The notes under the pieces: generated by a model
The model's input: the letters and a program-made list of their open reading frames with translations, nothing else
What the model was told of the DNA's origin: nothing
Databases searched by the model: none
Assembly (NCBI RefSeq): GCF_003261635.1
Contig: NZ_QFXK01000022.1
Location: forward strand, 124,001 to 188,000
Direction: 5' to 3'
DNA: 64,000 nucleotides
Origin: Kribbella monticola
Lineage (GTDB): Bacteria > Actinomycetota > Actinomycetes > Propionibacteriales > Kribbellaceae
Program-made: the position numbers and the translations under genes
Shown here: positions 55,765-63,478 of the stretch, one piece after another
Numbering within the stretch: position 1 is the stretch's first letter
How the letters are laid out: every line of letters begins with the position of its first letter

Positions 55765-56721
55765 ATGCCCCGACGGACAGCCCCGGTCGCCGAACTCGTC
55801 GAACGTGCCAGGGAAGGTGATTCCCGCTCGGTCGCCCGGCTCATCTCGCTGGTCGAGGACGAGTCGCCGAAGCTCCGTGAGGTGATGGCGGCGCTCGCAC
55901 CCCATGCGGGGCGAGCGCACATCATCGGCATCACGGGTTCGCCCGGGGTGGGCAAATCCACGTCCACCTCCGCGCTCGTCACGGCGTACCGGGCGACTGG
56001 GAAGCGCGTCGGCGTACTGGCTGTCGACCCGTCGTCGCCGTTCTCCGGCGGTGCGTTGCTGGGCGACCGGGTGCGGATGCAGGACCACGCCACCGACTCC
56101 GGGGTGTTCATCCGCTCGATGGCATCGCGCGGGCACCTCGGTGGCCTGGCCTGGTCGACCCCGCAGGCGTTGCGGGTGCTGGACGCGGCCGGGTTCGACG
56201 TCGTCCTGGTCGAGACGGTCGGCGTCGGGCAGTCCGAGGTGGAGATCGCCGGGATGGCCGACACGACGCTGATCCTGCTCGCGCCGGGGATGGGCGACGG
56301 CATCCAGGCGGCCAAGGCCGGCATCCTCGAGGTCGGCGACCTTTACGTTGTGAACAAGGCGGATCGCGACGGCGTGCAGAACCTCACCCGCGATCTGCGC
56401 TCGATGCTCGGGCTGGCCGAACGCCGCGAGGGCGACTGGGTCCCGCCGATCCTCAAAACCGTTGCCTCGCGCAACGAAGGGGTCGACGAGGTGGTTGCCG
56501 CGATCGAGAACCGGCTGGCCTGGATGGAAGCCAACGGTGTGCTGACCGAACGCCGCCGGGCCCGCGCCCGGGACGAGATCGAGGCGATCGCGATGACGGC
56601 CTTGCGGAATCGGTTCGCGCACCTGCACGGCGACGCGCGGCTGGACGTTCTGGCCACCAAGGTCGTGGACGGCGACACCGATCCGTACTCCGCCGCCGAC
56701 GAACTCATCGCTGCGCTCTGA
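55765..56721 (+). CDS. meaB: Methylmalonyl-CoA mutase-associated GTPase MeaB
   Basis: 318 residues. P-loop GSPGVGKST at 58-66, LAVDPSSPFSGGALLGDRVR, switch region VLVETVGVGQSEVEIAGMAD, and base-specific VVNKAD define MeaB/ArgK G3E GTPases. It loads and protects B12-dependent acyl-CoA mutases, here presumably IcmA and MeaA. Coupled with the thiolase. Confidence 0.97.
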   Translation: MPRRTAPVAELVERAREGDSRSVARLISLVEDESPKLREVMAALAPHAGRAHIIGITGSPGVGKSTSTSALVTAYRATGKRVGVLAVDPSSPFSGGALLGDRVRMQDHATDSGVFIRSMASRGHLGGLAWSTPQALRVLDAAGFDVVLVETVGVGQSEVEIAGMADTTLILLAPGMGDGIQAAKAGILEVGDLYVVNKADRDGVQNLTRDLRSMLGLAERREGDWVPPILKTVASRNEGVDEVVAAIENRLAWMEANGVLTERRRARARDEIEAIAMTALRNRFAHLHGDARLDVLATKVVDGDTDPYSAADELIAAL

Positions 56722-56962
56722 CGACCGCCGACCGTCGTACAGTGAAACACTCGGCGACTCTGTGTCACATCCGAAAGCGGGCAACTGGGGACGGATCGTC
56801 TCAAGCGGCGCGCCGGTGGCTGCCATGCCCCCGGATCCGTTACAGAATGGATCTTGTAGCTGGTGAGCATTGTGCGGTGGGCTGTGTTCAGTCAGTGACA
56901 TTTGGTGACTATCCGTGATACAACACAGTCGACCGAGTTGGTTGCGAACGAGGAGTGGTGAC

Positions 56963-57121
56963 ATGCCGAAGAAGCTGCTGATCTGGCTGGTCATCGCCTT
57001 TGCGGCGTTCTATCTGTTCACACAGCCCAGAGGCGCCGCAGATGCCGTGGGAGGTGCGTTCTCGGCCGTCGGCGATGCGTTCGGGAGCGTGATCGTCTTC
57101 CTGTCCGCGCTGTTCAACTGA
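56963..57121 (+). CDS. 52-residue membrane peptide
   Basis: 52 residues from ATG 56963, preceded by AGGAG eight bases away. Helix 1 is LLIWLVIAFAAFYLF with KK before it, and helix 2 is FGSVIVFLSALF, joined by a small-residue turn. It sits between meaB and a PH-domain membrane protein. The ribosome site, hydrophobic pattern and downstream hairpin support a real gene. The function is unknown. The 241-base gap before it holds no other gene. Confidence 0.72.
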   Translation: MPKKLLIWLVIAFAAFYLFTQPRGAADAVGGAFSAVGDAFGSVIVFLSALFN

Positions 57122-57135
57122 TCCTTCGCTTCCAG

Positions 57136-57166
57136 GTGTCCCGTGACGAGCATTCGTGCGGGACAC
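57136..57166. terminator. Hairpin after the membrane peptide
   Basis: GTGTCCCG (57136-57143) pairs with CGGGACAC (57159-57166), 15 bases after the peptide stop. Confidence 0.65.
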
Positions 57167-57230
57167 TTGGCTGTGATGGGTTCGGTGAGGGCCGCGCGGC
57201 CGACAGCGGGGTGGACAGGGGAGTGAGTGG

Positions 57231-57956
57231 ATGGCCGGAATAGGCCTTTTCAGGATCTTCGATCCGAAGGTCCGGCGCCATCTGATCTCGGACGAGGGCG
57301 AGGTCGTCATCGACGAGGTGCGGCACCACTGGGTGGTGTTCGCCGTGCCGATGCTCGAGGTCGTCCTGGCCACCGCACTGCTGGTGGCGATGCTGTGGCT
57401 GCCGCTGAAGGGCGCCGGCGTCCTGCTGGTGCTCGTCCTGGTGCTGCTGTCGCATTCGTTCTGGCGTTTCCTCACCGAGCACCGGGACCGGTTCGTCGTC
57501 ACGAACATGCGGGTGATGCGGATCCGCGGCGTCTTCTCCCAGACCGTCGCGACCACCCCGATCGCCCGGATCCTCGACATCACCCTGCAGAAGCCGATCG
57601 TCGGGCGGATGTTCGGCTACGGCCACTTCGTCTTCGAGTCCGCCGCGCAGGACCAGGGTTTCCGCGAGATCAAGTACGTCAGCCGGCCCGACGACCGTGA
57701 CCTGACCATCCAGCGCGTCATCCAGCGCACCGGCCTGCGCGCGTCGGCCAGTGTGGACGTCGTCCAGGGCGACGACGACGACACCGACGACGACGGTACG
57801 GGCCCGATCGGGATGGACTCCGCCCAGGACGTCATCACCACGACCAAGGCGGTTCCCGCGCCCGCCCACCAGCACACCCGGGTGGCCGGCAACGCGTCCA
57901 AGTCGATCTTCAACTCCGAACGCGGGAACTGGACCGACGACCTCGACCGGGACTGA
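57231..57956 (+). CDS. PH domain-containing membrane protein (bPH2)
   Basis: 241 residues. Two membrane helices (WVVFAVPMLEVVLATALLVA; AGVLLVLVLVLLSHSF) precede a bacterial PH domain: FVVTNMRVMRIRGVFSQTVA and ATTPIARILDITLQKPIVGR. The C-terminal 60 residues are acidic and disordered (GDDDDTDDDG). Typical actinobacterial envelope protein without known ligand. Confidence 0.85.
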   Translation: MAGIGLFRIFDPKVRRHLISDEGEVVIDEVRHHWVVFAVPMLEVVLATALLVAMLWLPLKGAGVLLVLVLVLLSHSFWRFLTEHRDRFVVTNMRVMRIRGVFSQTVATTPIARILDITLQKPIVGRMFGYGHFVFESAAQDQGFREIKYVSRPDDRDLTIQRVIQRTGLRASASVDVVQGDDDDTDDDGTGPIGMDSAQDVITTTKAVPAPAHQHTRVAGNASKSIFNSERGNWTDDLDRD

Positions 57957-58042
57957 CTCGGACTACTGCCGCTATTGATCGACTTCGGCGGAACGTACTA
58001 AAGTCATGGATCATTCGAGTTCACGACCAGCGGAAGGTCACC

Positions 58043-58618
58043 ATGGCTGAGGTCCTGTTGTTCCACCATGCACTCGGGCTCACTCCCGGCGTCACCGTGT
58101 TCGCCGACCGGCTGCGGGCGGCCGGGCACACCGTCCACACGCCTGATCTGTTCGAGGGACGCACGTTCGCGACTCTCGAGGAAGGCGTCAAGCACGCCCA
58201 GGAGATCGGCTTCGGCGAGGTCATGGAGCGCGGCGTCCGCGAGGCGGAGAAGCTGCCCGCCGAGCTGGTGTACGCCGGTTTCTCGCTCGGTGTCGTCGCG
58301 GCGCAGAGGCTGGCCCAGACGCGTCCCGGTGCCAAGGGTGCACTCCTGTACTACTCGTGCGTGCCGGTGGAGGAGTTCAGTCCCACCTGGCCGAAGGGTG
58401 TGCCGGTCCAGATCCACGGCGCCGACGCCGACCCGTTCTTCGTCGACGAGGGCGACATCGACGCGGCCCGCGCCCTGGTCGCCGCGACCGACGACGCGGA
58501 GTTGTTCACCTATCCCGGCGACCAGCACTACTTCGCCGACAGCACCTTGGCGTCGTACGACGAGGCCGCGACCGAACTCCTCATCAGCCGCAGCCTCGAC
58601 CTGCTCAAGAAGGTCTGA
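58043..58618 (+). CDS. Dienelactone hydrolase family protein
   Basis: 191 residues. Short alpha/beta hydrolase with LLFHHALGLTPGV, nucleophile elbow GFSLG (Ser instead of the Cys of classic dienelactone hydrolases), IHGADADPFF acid loop and DQHYFADSTLASYD with His. A GGAAGG ribosome site lies before ATG. The upstream TACTAA may be a -10. Convergent with the DinB-fold gene, with the two stops 3 bases apart. Confidence 0.88.
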   Translation: MAEVLLFHHALGLTPGVTVFADRLRAAGHTVHTPDLFEGRTFATLEEGVKHAQEIGFGEVMERGVREAEKLPAELVYAGFSLGVVAAQRLAQTRPGAKGALLYYSCVPVEEFSPTWPKGVPVQIHGADADPFFVDEGDIDAARALVAATDDAELFTYPGDQHYFADSTLASYDEAATELLISRSLDLLKKV

Positions 58619-58621
58619 GGC

Positions 58622-59368
58622 TCAGGTCAGCGTCTCGGCCAGCCGCGCCCGGAACTCCTGTACGGCGGCGTCGTCGCCGGCCGCCTGCTCCAGATCCAGT
58701 TCGCCCCGGCCCCAGAGCCACAAGTAGAGCTCGTTGGCGTCGCCGAAGACCTCCGCATCGACGGAGCCTTCGGCGCCCTGAGTGACGATCGCGCTGGTCG
58801 CGTCGAGGCGGATCGTCCAGGACCGGCCTTCGGTGGTGATCCGAATGGTCGCGTCCACCGGGTGCTTGGTGTCGCCTTCCTCCCACCAAGGGCCGCCGAG
58901 CATCAGCGTGAGGACTTCGTCGATGCCGTCGACCGCCAGCTCGTTGTCGATCGGCGCGACGACGTCGTGGGCCTGCTCGACGTCGATGCGGTGCACCGCG
59001 GTCTCCAGTGCCATCCGGCGATACCAGAACGCCGACGTCTTGTCGGTCGGCGAGAACGTCCAGGTCTCCTGCCCGGTCCCGGCCGCTTCGAGCGCAGGCA
59101 CGAGCTTCGCGTAGGCGTCGTCGAACACCTCGAGCGCATCGCGGTCGCCGAACTCCGGCGGCCAGGGATCCGGCAGCGCGTTGAGGCGCAGGATCTCGAC
59201 CTTGTGCAGGTAGACGGTGGCCAAGTGCAGTACGACGTCCTCGACCGTCCAGTCGGGGCAGTTCGGCACCTTGGCGGGGAGCCCGAGTCGGGCGACTTCG
59301 GCGAAGCGGGCCGAATCGGACTGCAGGCAGGCGAGGTAGAACGCGGCACGCTCGGGCGATGTAGACAT
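58622..59368 (-). CDS. DinB-fold, maleylpyruvate isomerase family protein
   Basis: 248 residues from ATG 59368. The N-terminus has the hallmark CPDWTVEDVVLHLATVYLHK with metal-ligand His. The middle carries the second ligand (ALETAVHRIDVEQAHD). The C-terminal segment (SAIVTQGAEGSVDAEVFGDA, NELYLWLWGRGELD) is the usual SCP2-like extension of actinobacterial members. It shares the family of the gene at 6238 and, like it, is next to a MarR gene. Confidence 0.85.
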   Translation of the reverse strand: MSTSPERAAFYLACLQSDSARFAEVARLGLPAKVPNCPDWTVEDVVLHLATVYLHKVEILRLNALPDPWPPEFGDRDALEVFDDAYAKLVPALEAAGTGQETWTFSPTDKTSAFWYRRMALETAVHRIDVEQAHDVVAPIDNELAVDGIDEVLTLMLGGPWWEEGDTKHPVDATIRITTEGRSWTIRLDATSAIVTQGAEGSVDAEVFGDANELYLWLWGRGELDLEQAAGDDAAVQEFRARLAETLT

Positions 59369-59403
59369 GCCGCAGAGCATGGCAGAACCGACGGACAGCT
59401 TCC

Positions 59404-59907
59404 TCAGCTGAAGTCGCCGGCGGAGTGCCGCAGTGGTTCCAGGACGGTCCAGAGCATCTTCAGTTGCTCGTCGGTCAGGCCGTGGAGAGCGAAGTCGGCG
59501 GCGACGAGATCGGCCGTGGCTGCCTCGACGAGTTCGCGGCCGGCGGTCGTGATCTCGCACAGCACCGCGCGGCCGTCGTCCGGGTGCGGGGTCCGGGTGA
59601 CCAGGCCCGCGGCTTCGAGGCGGCGGACGATCGAGGTGACCGAGGTCGGGTGCACCTGGAGCCGTTCGCCCATCTTGCCCAGTGGCAACGAGCCGCGCCG
59701 GGAGAACGTGAGCAGCACGAGCGCCTCGAAGCGGGCGAAGGTCAGGCCGTGGTTCTTCAGGATGTCGTCGAGTTCGCCGATCACGATCTGCTGGGCGCGC
59801 ATCAGCGACGTGACGGCCCGCATCTGCTCGACGGCTCCCCAGCGCCGGCCCCACTGCCGTGACGCCTCGTCGATCGGATCGAACGGCAGCGGTTTCTTCC
59901 TGGCCAT
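59404..59907 (-). CDS. MarR family transcriptional regulator
   Basis: 167 residues from ATG 59907. Winged helix: HGLTFARFEALVLLTFSRRG, PLGKMGERLQVHPTSVTSIV (recognition), and wing VTRTPHPDDGRAVLCEITTA. TAACCT at 59915-59920 (minus strand) is 7 bases before the ATG, so it is probably leaderless. Divergent from icmA with a GGACGTCC palindrome between, so it likely controls icmA and itself in response to an acyl-CoA. Confidence 0.92.
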   Translation of the reverse strand: MARKKPLPFDPIDEASRQWGRRWGAVEQMRAVTSLMRAQQIVIGELDDILKNHGLTFARFEALVLLTFSRRGSLPLGKMGERLQVHPTSVTSIVRRLEAAGLVTRTPHPDDGRAVLCEITTAGRELVEAATADLVAADFALHGLTDEQLKMLWTVLEPLRHSAGDFS

Positions 59908-59914
59908 GCCCGGA

Positions 59915-59920
59915 AGGTTA
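59915..59920 (-). promoter_or_regulatory. Candidate leaderless -10 (MarR gene)
   Basis: Minus strand TAACCT, 7 bases before ATG 59907, no ribosome site. Confidence 0.4.
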
Positions 59921-59964
59921 ACGGTCCACCGGCGGTCGACGAGGGAAGGCCGCGAAGTGGTATT

Positions 59965-59982
59965 TAGTAGGACGTCCTAGTA
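59965..59982. promoter_or_regulatory. Candidate MarR operator upstream of icmA
   Basis: TAGTAGGACGTCCTAGTA is an 18-bp palindrome with a single mismatched pair and a perfect TAGGACGTCCTA core. It lies 32 bases before the icmA ATG in the divergent MarR/icmA gap. Confidence 0.6.
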
Positions 59983-60014
59983 GTTTGGGGGTGAGCAACC
60001 CAGGGAGGTCGTTG

Positions 60015-61688
60015 ATGGACGCCGAGCAGATCGCCGACGGACGGAACCGATGGCAGCAGCGGTACGACGCGTCGCGCCGCCGGGAGGCGGATTTCACCAC
60101 GTTGTCCGGCACCGAGGTGGAGCCGGTCTACGGCCCGCCGGAGGGCTACGACGACCCCCGGATGGAGCGGATCGGCTGGCCGGGGGAGTTCCCGTTCACC
60201 CGCGGGCTCTATCCGACCGGCTATCGCGGCCGGACCTGGACGATCCGCCAGTTCGCCGGCTTCGGCAACGCGGAGGACACCAACGCGCGGTACAAGATGA
60301 TTCTCAACTCCGGGGGCGGTGGGCTGTCGGTCGCGTTCGACATGCCCACGCTGATGGGGCGTGACTCCGACGACCCGAAGTCGCTCGGCGAGGTCGGCCA
60401 CTGCGGGGTGGCGATCGACTCGGCGGCCGACATGGACCGGCTGTTCAAGGACATCCCGCTGCAGGACGTCACCACGTCGATGACGATCTCCGGCCCCGCG
60501 GTACCGGCCTTCGTGATGTACCTCGTCGCGGCCGAGCGCCAGGGCGCCGACATCACCAAGCTCAACGGCACCTTGCAGACCGACATCTTCAAGGAGTACA
60601 TCGCCCAGAAGGAATGGCTGTTCCCGCCGGAGCCGCACCTGCGGCTGATCGGTGACCTGATGGAGTACTGCGCCGCCAACATCCCGGCGTACAAGCCGCT
60701 CAGCGTCTCCGGCTACCACATCCGCGAGGCCGGCTCGACGGCCGCGCAGGAGCTCGCCTACACGCTCGCCGACGGCTTCGGGTACGTCGAACTCGGGCTC
60801 AGCCGCGGGCTCGACATCGACACCTTCGCGCCCGGTCTGTCGTTCTTCTTCGACAGCCACCTGGACTTCTTCGAGGAGATCGCCAAGTTCCGCGCGAGCC
60901 GCCGGATCTGGGCCCGCTGGCTGCGCGACGTCTACGGCGCCAAGACCGACAAGGCCCAGTGGCTGCGGTTCCACACCCAGACCGCAGGCGTCTCGCTGAC
61001 CGCCCAGCAGCCCACGCTCAACGTGGTCCGTACTGCGGTCGAGGCGCTCGCCGCGGTCCTCGGCGGCACCAACTCCCTGCACACCAACGCACTCGACGAG
61101 ACGCTGGCGCTGCCGACCGACCAGTCGGCCGAGATCGCGCTGCGCACCCAGTCGGTGCTGATGGAGGAGATCGGCGTCACCAACGTCGCCGACCCGCTCG
61201 GCGGTTCGTGGTACGTCGAGGCGCTGACCGACAAGATCGAGGCCGAGGCCGAGGAGATCTTTGCCCGGATCAAGGAGATGAGCCCGGACGGCACGATGAC
61301 CGGCGGCATCCTGCGCGGGATCGAGGACGGCTGGTTCATGGCCGAGATCGCCGACGCCGCCTTCGAGTACCAGCAGAAGCTCGAGAAGGGCGAGAAGAAG
61401 ATCGTCGGGGTGAACACCCAGACCGACACAGTGTCCGGCCAGCTGGAGATCCTCCGGGTCAGCCACGAGGTGGAGATCGAGCAGTGCCGGGTGCTCGCGG
61501 CACGCAAGGCGCAACGCGACGAGGACCTGGTACGTCGTACGCTGTCGGCGCTGGTCGAGGCATCCCGTGGGACCGGCAGTCTGATCGAGCCGATGCTGGA
61601 GGCTGCGCGTGCCGAGGCCACGATGGGGGAGATCTGTCACGTTCTTCGGCTCGAATGGGGCGAGTACCGAGAGCCCGCCCGCTTCTGA
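60015..61688 (+). CDS. icmA: Isobutyryl-CoA mutase large subunit
   Basis: 557 residues from ATG 60015 (AGGGAGG ribosome site). Isomerises isobutyryl-CoA and n-butyryl-CoA with adenosylcobalamin. It has the TIM-barrel substrate domain only; no DxHxxG cobalamin domain is present, so a separate small subunit is needed. The two residues that separate isobutyryl- from methylmalonyl-CoA mutases are the ICM type: Phe80 (IRQFAGF, Tyr in MCM) and Gln198 (EYIAQKEW, Arg in MCM). Family phrases RTWTIRQFAGFGNAEDTN and SVSGYHIREAG are intact. Divergent MarR and nearby meaB fit the role. Confidence 0.92.
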   Translation: MDAEQIADGRNRWQQRYDASRRREADFTTLSGTEVEPVYGPPEGYDDPRMERIGWPGEFPFTRGLYPTGYRGRTWTIRQFAGFGNAEDTNARYKMILNSGGGGLSVAFDMPTLMGRDSDDPKSLGEVGHCGVAIDSAADMDRLFKDIPLQDVTTSMTISGPAVPAFVMYLVAAERQGADITKLNGTLQTDIFKEYIAQKEWLFPPEPHLRLIGDLMEYCAANIPAYKPLSVSGYHIREAGSTAAQELAYTLADGFGYVELGLSRGLDIDTFAPGLSFFFDSHLDFFEEIAKFRASRRIWARWLRDVYGAKTDKAQWLRFHTQTAGVSLTAQQPTLNVVRTAVEALAAVLGGTNSLHTNALDETLALPTDQSAEIALRTQSVLMEEIGVTNVADPLGGSWYVEALTDKIEAEAEEIFARIKEMSPDGTMTGGILRGIEDGWFMAEIADAAFEYQQKLEKGEKKIVGVNTQTDTVSGQLEILRVSHEVEIEQCRVLAARKAQRDEDLVRRTLSALVEASRGTGSLIEPMLEAARAEATMGEICHVLRLEWGEYREPARF

Positions 61689-63441
61689 GGCCGAACAGAC
61701 AGAGCCCGCCGCCCAGAGCCGGCGTCGCGGCAAGACCCAGACGCGCACGGCCACGCCGACGCCGGACAGTCGCGGCGTGGTCGTCTGCGGCTCCGACCGG
61801 ACCATGCTCCGGGTGGTCACCGAGCTGGTCGGCTCGGGCGAGCACGTCACCGCGGTGGTCAATCCGGCGTCGCGGCACTTCGAGCGGATCGGTGAGCTCG
61901 GCGCGCAGGTGATGGGTGTGCGGGTGGTCAGCGAGTCCGTACTGCGGCGCGCTGGCATCGATGCCGCAGACGGCAAGCCGTCGACCGCGCGCGCCCTGGT
62001 GCTGCTGGACGCCGACGACGTCCACAACGTGCACACCGCGTTGACGGCTCGCGACATGGATCCGGACCTGAAGATCGTCATCCAGATGGTCAATCCGCGG
62101 CTCGGTGGTCAGCTGCACAACCTGCTCGGCGACTGCGTGGTCATCGCCGGACCCTCGCTGGCGGCACCGGCGTTCGTCGCCGACGCGCTGGAGGACGACG
62201 AGCTGACCTGGTTCGAGGTCGGCGGCCGCCGGCTCGTGGCCGGTCCGGCCGCGCTCATCCGGACACCGCACCTGACTGTGCTTGCCGACACCAGTTCGTC
62301 CGCGACACCTGAGCTGCTGCCCGCGGTGAGTCCGGACCCGGCCGGTGACATCGTGGTTGGGACCGGGCTGCGCAAGGTGCTGCGGACCAGGGACGTCCGC
62401 CGGGCCGGCTGGCTGATGGCGACCCGGGACGTGATGGATCGCCGGGTCCGGGTCATCGGGGCTGTGATGGCCGGGCTGATCCTGACCGGTACGGCGCTGA
62501 CGCACTGGATCGCCCACGTCGAATGGCTCCGGGCGCTCTATCTGGCCGCCGGTGCGGTGACGTCGGCCGGGATCGAGGACAACACCTTCTCGGACGCCAA
62601 GCCGTGGGCCAAGGTCGCCGCGGTCGTCGTCCAGCTCACCGGGATCGTGTTGATGGCACTGCTGACCGCGGTGATCGTCGACTCGTTGATCGGCGCCCGG
62701 CTGTCCCGGGTGATCGGCGGCGTCCGTGGCCGGCCACGCAATCACGTGGTGGTCTGCGGACTAGGCACGGTCGGGGCCCGGGTGCTGGAGATCCTGGTCG
62801 AACGAGGCGTGGCCGTGGTCGGCGTGGAGCACGACGACGACGCCCCCGGCGTACAGACTGCTCATCGATTGCGGATCCCGGTGGTGATCGGGGACAGCAG
62901 CAACGAGGAGACGTTGCGGTCGGCCGGGGTCCAGCGAGCCCAGGCGGTGCTCGCGATCACCAACGGCGACATCACCAATCTCGAGTCCGCGATGGTGGTC
63001 CGCGAGTTGAACCCCGATGCGCGGATCACGATGCGGATGTTCGACCACGACCTGGCCCAGCGGGTCGAGCGGCAGTTGGGGCTCGGGCACAGCCGGTCGG
63101 TGTCGATGCTGGTCGCACCGGCCATCGCGGCGGCAGTGGCGAACAGGCGCAGTCAGGCGACGATTCCGGCCGGCCGCCGGGTCCTGCTGCTGACTGAGGT
63201 CACGGTCGAGCGAGACTCGGTGGCGGTCGGCAAGCGCCTCGGTGAGCTGGACGAGGCCGGCGGGTTGCGAGTGCTGGCGAGGCAGGACGGCAACGGCTGG
63301 GACTGGGAGCCCGCGTTCGACCGGCCCCTCGCGCCAGGCACCCGGCTGGCGGTCGCGGGCACCCGGAGCGGCCTCGCTCGGCTGCTGCTGGCCACCCGCG
63401 CTCCACACCGTTCGGGGCCGTCGGGGAGGATGGACCCATGA
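61609..63441 (+). CDS. RCK/TrkA-N potassium channel-like protein with altered filter
   Basis: 610 residues from GTG 61609 (GGAGG four bases upstream), overlapping icmA by 80 bases. A later GTG at 61777 is the alternative. Two RCK domains: the first begins RGVVVCGSDRTMLRVVTELV and has lost GxGxxG; the second, after the membrane part, has VVVCGLGTVGARVLEILVER intact. Two membrane helices (IGAVMAGLILTGTALTHWIA; AVVVQLTGIVLMALLTAVIV) flank a pore-like loop reading AVTSAGIED, where K+ channels have TVGYGD. Likely a CASTOR-like or degenerate ion channel; conduction is uncertain. Confidence 0.82.
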   Translation: MPRPRWGRSVTFFGSNGASTESPPASEAEQTEPAAQSRRRGKTQTRTATPTPDSRGVVVCGSDRTMLRVVTELVGSGEHVTAVVNPASRHFERIGELGAQVMGVRVVSESVLRRAGIDAADGKPSTARALVLLDADDVHNVHTALTARDMDPDLKIVIQMVNPRLGGQLHNLLGDCVVIAGPSLAAPAFVADALEDDELTWFEVGGRRLVAGPAALIRTPHLTVLADTSSSATPELLPAVSPDPAGDIVVGTGLRKVLRTRDVRRAGWLMATRDVMDRRVRVIGAVMAGLILTGTALTHWIAHVEWLRALYLAAGAVTSAGIEDNTFSDAKPWAKVAAVVVQLTGIVLMALLTAVIVDSLIGARLSRVIGGVRGRPRNHVVVCGLGTVGARVLEILVERGVAVVGVEHDDDAPGVQTAHRLRIPVVIGDSSNEETLRSAGVQRAQAVLAITNGDITNLESAMVVRELNPDARITMRMFDHDLAQRVERQLGLGHSRSVSMLVAPAIAAAVANRRSQATIPAGRRVLLLTEVTVERDSVAVGKRLGELDEAGGLRVLARQDGNGWDWEPAFDRPLAPGTRLAVAGTRSGLARLLLATRAPHRSGPSGRMDP

Positions 63442-63478
63442 CCGTACGTACCGACCGACTGCCGACCGGAGGCCACCG

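Noticed and set aside
54013..56994. Very long minus-strand frame of 993 residues ending in the epimerase
   Set aside because: Most of it is the mirror of the thiolase and meaB genes in high-GC DNA. Only the last 143 residues, from the ATG at 54444, are epimerase.
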